A DNA stretch of 64,000 nt. It comes from Halioglobus sp. (lineage in GTDB: Bacteria > Pseudomonadota > Gammaproteobacteria > Pseudomonadales > Halieaceae). Positions 17,642-26,851 of the stretch are shown in pieces (position 1 is the stretch's first letter; every line of letters starts with the position of its first letter). The notes below the pieces were generated by a model. The model worked only from the letters and a program-made list of their open reading frames with translations. It was not told the DNA's origin and made no database searches. The stretch is from positions 1 to 64,000 of the forward strand of contig JABSPW010000003.1 of NCBI GenBank assembly GCA_013214285.1. Reading direction: 5' to 3'. The translations under genes and the position numbers were made by a program.

Positions 17642-18721
17642 GTGTCACCTCTGTTAATTTTGTGCCATGCTCGTACATTCTTAAAATCCACACAACTAGC
17701 GTTTAGCGTGTCGACTGACCCGATTCCATCACACTGCGTTATTATTCCCTTCTTGAACCGGCTGCAGCAGGTTGGCAGATGCGTGAATGCGTTACTAGCG
17801 CAGCTAACGCCCACCACCATTTTACTACTGATCGATGACGGCAGCTCGCCCGCCTGTGAGAGTAGCCCATACCTACAAGCGATTCTTCGCCATCATCAGG
17901 TGCGTTTGATCAAGCATCCGACCAACTACGGTGTTTCCGCCGCGCGCAACAGCGGTCTGCATTGGTGCAGGCAGCGGGAGTTTGACATCGTCATCATGAT
18001 CGACAGCGACTGCCTGCCCGACGCCAATGTCATTGACGAACATCTTCGGCTGCACCGCGACCATCCAGAGGCGGCATGCATTGGCGCGGCCATCGTCGGC
18101 CAAGGGAGGTCACTTTGGGCCAGAATCGACGGCATCGCCTCCTGGGTACACGCGATGCCCGATGGCGATTTTCATTATGTCGCTCATCCCTATCATCTGG
18201 CCACCACCAACTTTAGCGCTAAATTGCCAGCAATCCCTGCCAGAGATTTTGTTTTCGAAGAACGCCTAGCCACCGGCGAAGACTGCCTACTCATTCGTGA
18301 AATTCGTCGAAAAAAGCAAGCGGTCTACTTTTCGCCAAAGCCCTCGATTGTGCATTTTGATCGCGAGGATTTCTGGTCAGTATGCAGGCATCACTACCGC
18401 TGGGGCCATCATCAGTATTTCATTCAGCTTGGCGGTGATCTATCGGAACGGTGTTTTAATCCCCTCTACCGCGCTGTGTTCTTTCTATGCTTTTTTTTGC
18501 TCGCCCCTGTTTTTGCAATGACTGGCTCGGCGCTCAACCTAAAACCCTGGCTCAAGACCAGGCCTGGCTACCTGCTGTATTACCCCTTCATATTGTTTTT
18601 GTGGTGTGCGAAATCCATCGCTGTATTGGAGGCATCGCTTCGACCGCGGTCTGTCCTGTGTCCAGCACGGAATGCGATAGCGTACGATGAAGTAAAATCT
18701 AAAACAGTGCCGCACAGCTAG
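17642..18721 (+). CDS. GT2-family glycosyltransferase with C-terminal membrane segments
   Basis: A GT-A fold inverting glycosyltransferase. It shows CVIIPFLNR, LLLIDDGSSP, NYGVSAARNSGL, the DxD-type metal motif IMIDSDCLPD and the catalytic-base region GEDCLLIREIRRK. About residues 280-300 and 315-335 are hydrophobic, so the protein is probably tethered to the inner membrane. The listed start is GTG 17642; GTG 17708 lies closer to the catalytic domain and is equally possible, as neither has a strong ribosome-binding site. Donor and acceptor are unknown. The next gene starts 22 bases downstream. Confidence 0.88.
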   Translation: MSPLLILCHARTFLKSTQLAFSVSTDPIPSHCVIIPFLNRLQQVGRCVNALLAQLTPTTILLLIDDGSSPACESSPYLQAILRHHQVRLIKHPTNYGVSAARNSGLHWCRQREFDIVIMIDSDCLPDANVIDEHLRLHRDHPEAACIGAAIVGQGRSLWARIDGIASWVHAMPDGDFHYVAHPYHLATTNFSAKLPAIPARDFVFEERLATGEDCLLIREIRRKKQAVYFSPKPSIVHFDREDFWSVCRHHYRWGHHQYFIQLGGDLSERCFNPLYRAVFFLCFFLLAPVFAMTGSALNLKPWLKTRPGYLLYYPFILFLWCAKSIAVLEASLRPRSVLCPARNAIAYDEVKSKTVPHS

Positions 18722-18743
18722 AGAGAGGCGTTATTTTCTTTTT

Positions 18744-19475
18744 ATGTTTGTCGAAAACTCTGCCAAAGATAGCTCCCAATTCGACCTCATCGTACCGGTC
18801 TACAACGAAGAAGCGGGTTTACCGGAATTTTTCAACCGCCTACAAGCATTGAAGCTGAACTGCCAGCCTATCTTCATCGACAATGCCTCAGAGGATAATT
18901 CACTGGCAATGCTGAAAGAATATCCGAACGCATTAGTTATCGAACACCCGATTAACACGGGTTATGGTGGGTCGCTCATCTCAGGCATGGAAGCAGGTAA
19001 CAACGAGCATATCGTTATTATCGACGCTGATTGTGAGTATCCCCCTGAATGTATCCCTGAGTTAGAGAAGTCTCTAGAACGATATGACTTTGTTCACACC
19101 AGTCGATTTCTTAACAAGAGCGCTGCACAGCTGAGCAATATGCCGCTACTCAAGAAAGCCGGCAACAGGATGATTTCGAATGCTTTTAATCGGCTTTTTG
19201 ACCAACAAACCACTGACCTGTATACCGGCTGCAAGGCCCTCAAACGCGCGTGCCTTGACAGATTTAATTTGCAACAAAAAGGGTTTGAGCATGTACTTGA
19301 GCTTGCCGCCAAAATGGTGGCGGCGGGATACGATATCGATGAAATAGCTGTAGATTTTAGACCGAGACAAACCGGCCACTCGAAAATGCTACATGCATCT
19401 GAGACGGTAAAGTACTTTCGACTTTTGCTGCGGTATGCCCGTCAGTTCAGAGCTGGTAAGCTGTCGCGGCCATGA
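18744..19475 (+). CDS. DPM1-like polyprenyl-phosphate glycosyltransferase (GT2)
   Basis: A compact 243-residue GT2 enzyme of the dolichyl-phosphate-mannose synthase type, which moves a sugar from a nucleotide donor to a polyprenyl phosphate. Visible features are LIVPVYNEEAGLPEFFNRL, IDNASEDNSLA, NTGYGGSLISGMEAG, the metal motif IIDADCEYPPE, then DLYTGCKALKR and EIAVDFRPRQTGHSKM, the latter typical of DPM1-like proteins. There are no C-terminal membrane helices. The stop overlaps the next gene by four bases (ATGA), so the two are probably made together. Confidence 0.88.
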   Translation: MFVENSAKDSSQFDLIVPVYNEEAGLPEFFNRLQALKLNCQPIFIDNASEDNSLAMLKEYPNALVIEHPINTGYGGSLISGMEAGNNEHIVIIDADCEYPPECIPELEKSLERYDFVHTSRFLNKSAAQLSNMPLLKKAGNRMISNAFNRLFDQQTTDLYTGCKALKRACLDRFNLQQKGFEHVLELAAKMVAAGYDIDEIAVDFRPRQTGHSKMLHASETVKYFRLLLRYARQFRAGKLSRP

Positions 19476-20947
19476 CGCCCAGTGTAACGACAAAAAATGA
19501 TACGAGGCTGGTAGGGCTGATTCCCGCTGCCGGCAAAGGCATGCGCGCGCGCCCTTACACGCACGAAATTCACAAAGGCTTGTTCAGTATCAATGGCGTG
19601 CCAAATCTGCAACGTATTATCACGCTGATGCGCGACGATTTGGCAATCCGTGATATCTATATAGTGACCGGTTATCTAGGTGATAGTATCAAGGCGCACT
19701 TCGGCGACGGTTCCGATTACGCAGTAAACCTGCGTTATCTCGACAACGACAAACTTGATCGCGGCTGGGCATGGTCGATACTGCTGGCCAAGGATCACAT
19801 CGATAGCCACTTCTGTGTCATGCTTTGTGATGAATGCTACATTAATTCCAATCATGAAAATCTGCGTGTAACTAACTACGAGCAGCACCTGGCTATCTGT
19901 GCGGGAATGCGCGTCGATGACGTGTCACTGATTAGAAAGAATTATGGCATCGGTATAGCGGGTGATTGCGTGCAGTCACTGACTGAGAAGCCGGAACATA
20001 TTCTCAATGACCTCATGGGGAGTGGCACTTTCATTCTCAGTCCCGATGTCTTTCCACGGCTCGAAAACGCATTTGCGGAGGCAGAATTTCAGCTAGTCGA
20101 TTTTGTCAGCTTCTTGAACCAGCAAATAGCGCATGGCGCCGATGTTGGCTTCTTCGAGCTCACAGGAACCTATGTCAATATCAATGATAGAGACTCCCTG
20201 CAATTGGCAAAGTATCACGACCGCATCAAGCATTTCCGCAACTACAAGACATCACTGCTGATCTCTTCGGAGGGCACAGAGGGGAACATCGCTTTTACCA
20301 TTGATCGTTACCGTGAGTTGAATCTGTTCGACCAAATTGCAGTTGTACTGCCAGCGGACAATGCAATTCTGTCAGATCTGAAAAACTATCAATCCAGTTA
20401 CAACAAGCTTGAAATCATTGTCTGTCCGAAAAGCACCAGCCAGTTTGGGTCGCGCCTGCGCCACGGCATGGAGAGGCTGGATGGCGACATCTTTATACTA
20501 ACCGAAGCAGACTATTCCTTCGCCAATCGGGATGTCGAAAAGCTGTTGTCCTACCTAAAAGAGTCAGACATTGTCATCGGAACCCGCACAACCCGTCAGC
20601 TTATTGAGCAGGGCTCCACCATGCGAGGTATTGTCCGCGGCGCGCACACAGCACTTGGCAAGTTACTCGAGCTACTGTGGTGGCAACGTGAGGGTCGATT
20701 TACGGATGTCGGCTGTACCTTCCGCGCCCTGTGGAAAACAACCTATCAGCAATTGGAACCCAAGCTGGAATCCAATGGCCCAGAGTTTCTAGCGGATATG
20801 GTGATCGAGGCCTTGAACCAGCATCAGCGGGTACTTGAAATACCAGTGAACTATTTTAATCGGAGTCAATCACAAAACCGCATTTACCGCAACGCGGCCA
20901 CATTTTTTCGAGTATTCTGGTTTATCATCAAACGTCGGATACGTTGA
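19472..20947 (+). CDS. Nucleotidyltransferase-GT2 fusion protein
   Basis: A 491-residue two-domain protein. Residues 1-250 are a sugar-1-phosphate nucleotidyltransferase: LIPAAGKGMRARP with the Lys of HKGLF, then IYIVTGYLGDSI, VMLCDECYI in place of the usual GDN/GD site, SLTEKPEHI, and GTYVNINDRDSL. Residues from about 260 form a DPM1/GT2-like domain. Its first motif is altered (ISSEGTEGNI instead of YNEE), followed by VVLPADN, ILTEADYSF at the DxD position, SDIVIGTRTTRQL and RFTDVGCTFRAL. Such a fusion could make an activated sugar and pass it straight to a lipid carrier. The substitutions in both metal sites leave specificity, or even activity, open. Confidence 0.8.
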   Translation: MTPSVTTKNDTRLVGLIPAAGKGMRARPYTHEIHKGLFSINGVPNLQRIITLMRDDLAIRDIYIVTGYLGDSIKAHFGDGSDYAVNLRYLDNDKLDRGWAWSILLAKDHIDSHFCVMLCDECYINSNHENLRVTNYEQHLAICAGMRVDDVSLIRKNYGIGIAGDCVQSLTEKPEHILNDLMGSGTFILSPDVFPRLENAFAEAEFQLVDFVSFLNQQIAHGADVGFFELTGTYVNINDRDSLQLAKYHDRIKHFRNYKTSLLISSEGTEGNIAFTIDRYRELNLFDQIAVVLPADNAILSDLKNYQSSYNKLEIIVCPKSTSQFGSRLRHGMERLDGDIFILTEADYSFANRDVEKLLSYLKESDIVIGTRTTRQLIEQGSTMRGIVRGAHTALGKLLELLWWQREGRFTDVGCTFRALWKTTYQQLEPKLESNGPEFLADMVIEALNQHQRVLEIPVNYFNRSQSQNRIYRNAATFFRVFWFIIKRRIR

Positions 20948-20969
20948 GCTGTCAGGCATATCCAACTTT

Positions 20970-21881
20970 ATGCAGAAACAGATACCGGAACACAAGGGCA
21001 TGCAGGGCCAATCGGCGAGGCGCTTACGTCGCGCAAGGCGGGCACCGGTTCCGGCAACTTTTATAACCGCGCTACTGATAGCATCCTTAGCCTTCTCGGA
21101 CGGTAGCGAGGAATTAGCGGCTGACTCCAGGCCAACAAACGCCGGGGACGCCACAGCGACTGCAGAGTTTTTAAGATCGGACGACTTTGAGCGCGATAAC
21201 GCACAAGCAATCGGCGGCGTATGGACAGATTGCAAAACCATTCACCCTGACTTTTTTGAACCACTGGGCATCCACGACGGCGGCGTAGTGATAGCAGACC
21301 CCTTCACCCGTCCCGGTCTCTATGGCCAGAAACAGCGCTGCCCAACGCCGCTGGAAGAGGGGCGTATGTATCCAGGAATAGGGTGCGCCTTTGTCGATAC
21401 CGGCTCTACCACGGTTTCCGTCAAGATAATCTGGAGTGGGAATCACGGCATTAGCAAGCCACTACCCGTTGCTCATGTGGAGGCAACACCATTACTGTAT
21501 GTTACGCCAGGCAACTCCAGGTTTGGGTTTGGTGCGTGGATTTCTGAGTTTTGGGGCAAACCGATTGTCTTTGCGGGCTACCTCGGGGCTCCTGTAGAAA
21601 ACTTCGAAGTGGTTGTCGCTACGCTATTGGATGCGCATGAGCCTGGAACACCCCGCGAGCTCGAGTTACGGGCAGAAAAAGCTGGCGAGGTAACCGTATG
21701 GATTGACGGCAAACAGCTCGCTTTCGGCGAGAAACAGGGACTTAAGCCGATAAGGGTCGACGACGCATTAGCGCACAGCACGCTGCACGGAATCACCGTT
21801 GACGCACACTGTGTAAAACCAGCATCAGAGGTACCTCTTATCAAGGGCATAGAATCTGCTAGCATTGAGGTCATCGATTAG
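20970..21881 (+). CDS. Predicted secreted beta-sandwich protein, unknown function
   Basis: Not recognised. The 303-residue protein has a basic N-terminus (RRLRRARR), a hydrophobic stretch FITALLIASLAF and a likely export signal ending near residue 45. The mature part begins with an SDDFERDNAQAIGGVW segment, a pattern often seen at the start of extracellular jelly-roll domains, and is otherwise strand-rich with aromatic residues (GFGAWISEFWG). ATG 21000 would give a shorter n-region than ATG 20970. It lies between the nucleotidyltransferase-GT2 gene and the rhamnosidase and is probably co-transcribed. A role in binding or displaying a glycan is a guess from position. Confidence 0.6.
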   Translation: MQKQIPEHKGMQGQSARRLRRARRAPVPATFITALLIASLAFSDGSEELAADSRPTNAGDATATAEFLRSDDFERDNAQAIGGVWTDCKTIHPDFFEPLGIHDGGVVIADPFTRPGLYGQKQRCPTPLEEGRMYPGIGCAFVDTGSTTVSVKIIWSGNHGISKPLPVAHVEATPLLYVTPGNSRFGFGAWISEFWGKPIVFAGYLGAPVENFEVVVATLLDAHEPGTPRELELRAEKAGEVTVWIDGKQLAFGEKQGLKPIRVDDALAHSTLHGITVDAHCVKPASEVPLIKGIESASIEVID

Positions 21882-21925
21882 CGGCCCGGCTCTCCGCGGT
21901 GTTTTGCCCTAGGCCAAAACCAGAA

Positions 21926-24900
21926 ATGTTCTGGAGATTCCTCTTGCACCTGGCCATTTTCAAGCAGCGCTTCCTGAATAACCAGTTGTTTGTCTTGGCG
22001 TTACTGGCCAGTGCATTGTTTTTTCCGGCGCTGGCGCTCGCAACCGAAGACCTACGCCGCGGTTTCACCCAGCCACCCGATTCGGCCAAGCCGCGGGTAT
22101 GGTGGCACTGGATGAATGGCAATGTATCAAAATCCGGTATAGAAGCCGACTTGACGTGGATGAAGCGCATCGGGATAGGCGGCCTACATACCACAGATGC
22201 CGGACTGAGAACCCCCATCGTGGTCGATCCGCCGATCCCTTATCGAAGCCCGCAGTGGCAAGAGGCGTTCAGCCACGCCACAAAGCTGGCTGCGTCACTC
22301 GACCTCGAGTTCGGCCTGTTCTCCTCTCCAGGATGGAGTCTGACGGGAGGTCCCTGGGTTGCGCCTGCACAGGCGATGAAGAAGCTGGTATGGTCGCGAG
22401 ATCATGTGTCCGGCGGACAGCGATTTATAGGTTCACTCACCCCGTTGCCACAAGTTACCGGGCCGTTCCAGGATATACCTTCCTATCAAACCACATTGCT
22501 CAGCGATCCGTTGCGTCCGCTACCGAAGCACGGCGGTGATACCATTGTAATTGCCTACCGCGACCGAGAACCACAGCAACTATCCGCAGTAGCCAATTCC
22601 AACGCCGGCGCACTTGATTACGCTGTACTCACAGACGATAACACGAGCACCAAAATTGATCTGCCACTGTATGCCAACTCAACCAGTGTGCAAGTAGATT
22701 TCAAGCAAGCGCTTGAAATACGCTCAGCCACAGTCTCGGCCGGTCCACCGCTGACGTCCATCAGGCTCTCTGCCAGTCTCGATGGCAAGACCTTTACCCC
22801 TGTCAGGGTGTTCTACATGGGAAACAACTCGCACACTACTGCGACTTTTTATCCGGTAAAGGCACGTTACTTTCGCTTCAATATCCACGTACCAAAATCC
22901 AAACTCCCCACATGGGACGCGACTGCTGTTGCAGGCGCTTCAGAAGAAGCCGTCGAAATATTGTTTCCACTTCGAGAAGACTCCAGCGTCGTCGAAGTGC
23001 GAGAGCTGGCCTTACGACAGGTCGCCCGCGTCAACGAATTCGAACGCAAGGCAGGTTTTCAAATCGCCAGCGACTACTACGCGATTGATACGCCTGCACA
23101 GCCCATAAATAGTGTCATACCGTTATCGGAGGTCATCGACCTGACAAACAACGTCACCACTGGTGGACACGTGGACTGGCAGGTACCACCCGGTGATTGG
23201 GTTATCCTGCGATTAGGTTATTCACTCTTGGGCACAACAAATCATGCTGCTTCTCGTGAGGGGACCGGCCTGGAGGTCGACAAACTCAACCACACCCACG
23301 TATCTGACTATTTTCATAATTACCTGGCTCACTATAGCCACGCGTGGAGCGCCCCGGGAGAGAATGTTCCGCGGCTGGATTCGATGCTGATGGACAGCTA
23401 TGAAATCGGAACTCAGAACTGGACAGAGGACATACTGTCGCAGTTCCAGCGACTGCGAGGCTACGACCCACGTCCATGGCTGCCAACCCTAACCGGCATT
23501 ATCGTGGGCAGCGCAGCCGACAGCGACCGTTTCCTGTGGGATTTTCGCAGAACACTCGGCGACCTTTTGATCGAGAACCACTACAAGACCTCTGCCGAGA
23601 TCGCCTCCGCCTACGGACTGCAGTTGTACGGTGAAGCCATGGAATCTATGCGCTGGGCGCTAGGCGATGACATGGACATGCGGCGCTACACAGATATTCC
23701 GACCGCGGCAATCTGGGCATTCCCACCTGGAGCAGCGCCGAAACCCGGTACGGCAGCAGACATACTGGGCGCTGCATCTGTCGCGCACATCTATGGACAA
23801 AACCTGGTTGCCGTAGAATCATTGACTTCGGCGCTCGCGCCTTGGGCGCAGTCTCCGCGCGTATTAAAGCCTGTCATCGATCGCGCCTTCGCGCTCGGTA
23901 TGAATCGCCCGATTATTCACGCGTCAGTACACCAGCCGCTAATGGATGCAAAGCCCGGCTTTTCCCTCTCATTCTTTGGTCAGAACTTCAGCCGAAACGA
24001 CACCTGGGCGGAACTGGCACAAGACTGGATGGCTTATATGGCACGCTGCTCCTTCCTGCTGCAGCAGGGGCGACACGTCGCAGATATTGGTTACTTTTAC
24101 GGTGAAGAGGCGCCACTGCCCGCGCTGTTTCCTGCACCCTCTATCGAGCTGGCTGCCGGTCTCCACTTCGATTTTGTCAGTCCGGATGCCCTACTCAACC
24201 AGTTATCCGTTGAGAACGGGCTTCTGCAAACGCCCGGCGGCGCCGTCTACCGTGTGCTTTACCTGGGTGGCAGCAGTTCGAAGATGACTTTACCTATACT
24301 TCGAAAAATCCGCGATCTGGTGGCTGGCGGGGCTACCGTGGTTGGCAGCAGGCCCTCTGGATCACCGAGTCTCAACAACAACCCGGCGGAGTTCGACCGG
24401 CTGGTTGAGGACGTTTGGGGCGGGACAGATACCGCTGCGCTAAACGGGCAAATTAACGCTGAAGAGACCCTTCAGGGCGCTTTGCACCGACTCGGCGTTA
24501 CTGCAGATGTCGAGTTTCACGGCGCGGGTTCAGACACGCAGCTGGATACAGTCCATCGGCGCCTAGAAGACGGCGACATCTTCTTTGTCAGCAATCGCTC
24601 GCCCGTATCAGTTTCCCTTGACGCCAGTTTTAGAGTCACTGGTCGGACACCCGAATTCTGGAACCCGCAGTCAGTCAGCATGCGGCAGGCGCCCTATCGT
24701 TTTGAGGAGGGTAGAACACTCATACCCTTGCAGTTAGGTCCCCACCAATCGCTGTTTGTTGTTTTCCTGCAACCCACGCAATTACCACGACGTGAAGAGA
24801 GCGCCAATTCACACAGCGTCATTAAGGAGCTGAGCGACGACTGGCAACTGTCTGTTCCTACAGGGGCAGAGCCGCTGGTGGTAAACACCAAGGGCTTGCA

Positions 24901-25303
24901 GTCCTGGAGCACGCATGAGGACCCCAGCATCAGATACTTCTCAGGTACCGCGACCTATCGGCAAGTTGTTCACCTTGAAGCGGACTGGTTGCAAGAAGGG
25001 CAGCGACTGTACCTGGACCTGGGCGATGTACGAGAGTTTGCCCAGGTCACGGTAAACGGGCAGGATTCCGGTACTCTGTGGGCGGCCCCCTACCGCACAG
25101 ACATAACCGATGCCCTGCAAGCGGGTGATAACCAGCTCGAGGTCCGTGTTACTAACCTATGGGTCAATCGCTTGATCGGTGACCGTCAGCCCGGTACGAA
25201 GCCAAGCACCTTCACCGCAATACCGGCCTACACGGCAGCAGCGCCCCTATTTCCATCGGGTTTGTTGGGCCCGGTCCGTATCGATGGCACAGTGATCGAG
25301 TAG
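21926..25303 (+). CDS. GH106-family alpha-L-rhamnosidase, exported
   Basis: The 1125-residue protein starts with a signal peptide (core FVLALLASALFFPALALA). The family signature RVWWHWMNGNVSKSGIEADL-TWMKRIGIGG and FGLFSSPGWSLTGGPWV follow. The long middle part has DSMLMDSYEIG, QRLRGYDPRPWLPTL and GEAMESMRW, with acidic residues suited to an inverting, metal-assisted hydrolase. The C-terminus (from about 1000) is a galactose-binding-like beta-sandwich (YLDLGDVREFAQVTVNGQDS, then LWAAPYRTDIT). GH106 enzymes remove alpha-L-rhamnose from pectic or other rhamnosides in the periplasm or outside. ATG 21926 was chosen over an upstream GTG at 21899. No SusC/D or TonB genes are nearby, so it may act on the cell's own rhamnose-containing glycan. 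It converges on pgl with a 12-base gap. Confidence 0.85.
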   Translation: MFWRFLLHLAIFKQRFLNNQLFVLALLASALFFPALALATEDLRRGFTQPPDSAKPRVWWHWMNGNVSKSGIEADLTWMKRIGIGGLHTTDAGLRTPIVVDPPIPYRSPQWQEAFSHATKLAASLDLEFGLFSSPGWSLTGGPWVAPAQAMKKLVWSRDHVSGGQRFIGSLTPLPQVTGPFQDIPSYQTTLLSDPLRPLPKHGGDTIVIAYRDREPQQLSAVANSNAGALDYAVLTDDNTSTKIDLPLYANSTSVQVDFKQALEIRSATVSAGPPLTSIRLSASLDGKTFTPVRVFYMGNNSHTTATFYPVKARYFRFNIHVPKSKLPTWDATAVAGASEEAVEILFPLREDSSVVEVRELALRQVARVNEFERKAGFQIASDYYAIDTPAQPINSVIPLSEVIDLTNNVTTGGHVDWQVPPGDWVILRLGYSLLGTTNHAASREGTGLEVDKLNHTHVSDYFHNYLAHYSHAWSAPGENVPRLDSMLMDSYEIGTQNWTEDILSQFQRLRGYDPRPWLPTLTGIIVGSAADSDRFLWDFRRTLGDLLIENHYKTSAEIASAYGLQLYGEAMESMRWALGDDMDMRRYTDIPTAAIWAFPPGAAPKPGTAADILGAASVAHIYGQNLVAVESLTSALAPWAQSPRVLKPVIDRAFALGMNRPIIHASVHQPLMDAKPGFSLSFFGQNFSRNDTWAELAQDWMAYMARCSFLLQQGRHVADIGYFYGEEAPLPALFPAPSIELAAGLHFDFVSPDALLNQLSVENGLLQTPGGAVYRVLYLGGSSSKMTLPILRKIRDLVAGGATVVGSRPSGSPSLNNNPAEFDRLVEDVWGGTDTAALNGQINAEETLQGALHRLGVTADVEFHGAGSDTQLDTVHRRLEDGDIFFVSNRSPVSVSLDASFRVTGRTPEFWNPQSVSMRQAPYRFEEGRTLIPLQLGPHQSLFVVFLQPTQLPRREESANSHSVIKELSDDWQLSVPTGAEPLVVNTKGLQSWSTHEDPSIRYFSGTATYRQVVHLEADWLQEGQRLYLDLGDVREFAQVTVNGQDSGTLWAAPYRTDITDALQAGDNQLEVRVTNLWVNRLIGDRQPGTKPSTFTAIPAYTAAAPLFPSGLLGPVRIDGTVIE

Positions 25304-25315
25304 TTTCACTACCGA

Positions 25316-25978
25316 TCAGAAATCCAGATCGGTAACCAACGTCACGCGGTGGCCCTTGTCCAGGACCAGTCGGGCGGGACAGTCCATAGACCCTATCCGC
25401 GGATCCAGAAACTGCTGTAACGCACGGCGCTTGTGTTCACCTAAGAACAGCAGGAAAACAACACTAGATTCTAGGATTGCATGCTTACTCAGTGTAATTC
25501 TGCGGGCCGGGGGTTTGGGTGCGTCATCGATAACTAGGTAGTGATCCTTCGATACCAGCGGCCTAGTATCATGCGGAAAGATAGAAGCGACGTGACCGTC
25601 CTCTCCTACCCCCAGTATCACTATGTCCAGGCAGTTACCCTGTGAAAAAAGTCGATTATACGTGGCAACATTTTCCCGCAACAGGAAATACGTGTTGCAT
25701 TCAACACCCAATGCGTCATGCAGGAGTGTTTCATTTAGCTCACGGGGACTGCAGTCAAGCCTTTCATCGCACAGGAAAATGTCCAGACAAGATGGCGGCA
25801 AGGGGTTGTCTCGCAAAGCGATTTGCAGCGCTGCGAGAAAACCCGTTATCGACCTTCCCCCTGGCAGAGCCACTCGCACCCGCGGCTGACGTCGGTGAAA
25901 CTCGCGACAACACGCCACAAAGTCTCGGGCAAATGTCAGGCAAAGGGCCGACTGATTGGGGTGCTGCAGCCTTTTCAC
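25316..25978 (-). CDS. pgl: 6-phosphogluconolactonase
   Basis: Hydrolyses 6-phosphogluconolactone in the oxidative pentose phosphate or Entner-Doudoroff branch. It is 220 residues, in the size range of DevB/NagB-type enzymes. It carries VALPGGRSITGFL, the IFLCDERLD segment, the signature ILGVGEDGHVASIFP (normally LGxGxDGHTASLFP) and RITLSKHAI. Four bases overlap the end of gnd upstream (ATGA), so this is the last gene of a ROK kinase-gnd-pgl operon. Confidence 0.92.
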   Translation of the reverse strand: MKRLQHPNQSALCLTFARDFVACCREFHRRQPRVRVALPGGRSITGFLAALQIALRDNPLPPSCLDIFLCDERLDCSPRELNETLLHDALGVECNTYFLLRENVATYNRLFSQGNCLDIVILGVGEDGHVASIFPHDTRPLVSKDHYLVIDDAPKPPARRITLSKHAILESSVVFLLFLGEHKRRALQQFLDPRIGSMDCPARLVLDKGHRVTLVTDLDF

Positions 25979-26844
25979 CGGGCTTCGTGTCCACCGAAAA
26001 GGCGCCGCATCAAAGCCAAAGTAGTCACCGTTTTGTCAGCAGCGGGGGACGCATCGCCGCGCGCACGAATTGCGGCGTCTATGGCCGGAGTGGCAACACC
26101 AACATCCGTTAGTTTATCCACCAGTTCAACGGTTTCACTGCGCGCGATAGTTCTCTTTTCCGAAAAATCGTGCGCTTGCAGGCATGTCAGCGCTGTGCCT
26201 ACCAACCTGGATTCTATGATGCTGCCCTGCTGCCAAAGCGTGAACGTATCGATGATCTGCTGCTGGGTGAAACCATGCTCGAAATACAAAGCGACACCTT
26301 CAGCAATGCTCTGCATCATCCCGTATTCGATCGCATTGTGGATACCCTTGGCGAGGTGTCCATAACCAGGCCTGTCATAGCAGGTATAGTGACCGCCTAA
26401 AGCCTCCAGCACGGGCCGCACACGCTCCAGCGCAGCAGAGGAACCACTGACCGTCATGGGTGGCCCACGCTGCGCACCTTTGATACCACCACTACAACCC
26501 ACCTCTACATGATGAATTGCCAGCGCCTCCAACCGGTGCCGATGCCTTATGGAATCCTCAACGTCGCTGTTGCCTCCATCGATCACTGCATCCCCTTCAC
26601 CCAATAATGGGGCGAGCTGCTCCAACACCTGCGACACTGCACCCGCAGGAACCATCAGCCAGATGACCTTTGTCACCTGCAACCGGCTTACCAACTCAAG
26701 CAGCGAGTCGACAATCGTCAGGTCCGGATCATCAATAGCATCGCACTGGTCGTAGGCAATGACCTCAAACTCCTTACTCAACAAGCGGGCCATCGGCAAA
26801 CCCATCCGCCCAAGGCCGATAAACCCCATTATTTTCTGGCTCAT
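25975..26844 (-). CDS. gnd: 6-phosphogluconate dehydrogenase, short NAD-type
   Basis: Oxidative decarboxylation of 6-phosphogluconate to ribulose-5-phosphate. The 289-residue length places it with the short GndA/YqeC-type enzymes, not the 470-residue NADP-linked form. It shows MGFIGLGRMGLPMARLL, IDGGNSDVEDS, CSGGIKGAQRGPPMTVSG, and GYGHLAKGIHNAIEYGMMQ with the catalytic Lys and Asn. ATG 26844 is used because the Rossmann strand starts at once; an upstream extension to 26904 runs into the ROK gene. NAD preference is inferred from the subfamily. Confidence 0.9.
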   Translation of the reverse strand: MSQKIMGFIGLGRMGLPMARLLSKEFEVIAYDQCDAIDDPDLTIVDSLLELVSRLQVTKVIWLMVPAGAVSQVLEQLAPLLGEGDAVIDGGNSDVEDSIRHRHRLEALAIHHVEVGCSGGIKGAQRGPPMTVSGSSAALERVRPVLEALGGHYTCYDRPGYGHLAKGIHNAIEYGMMQSIAEGVALYFEHGFTQQQIIDTFTLWQQGSIIESRLVGTALTCLQAHDFSEKRTIARSETVELVDKLTDVGVATPAIDAAIRARGDASPAADKTVTTLALMRRLFGGHEAR

Positions 26845-26851
26845 GATTGCC

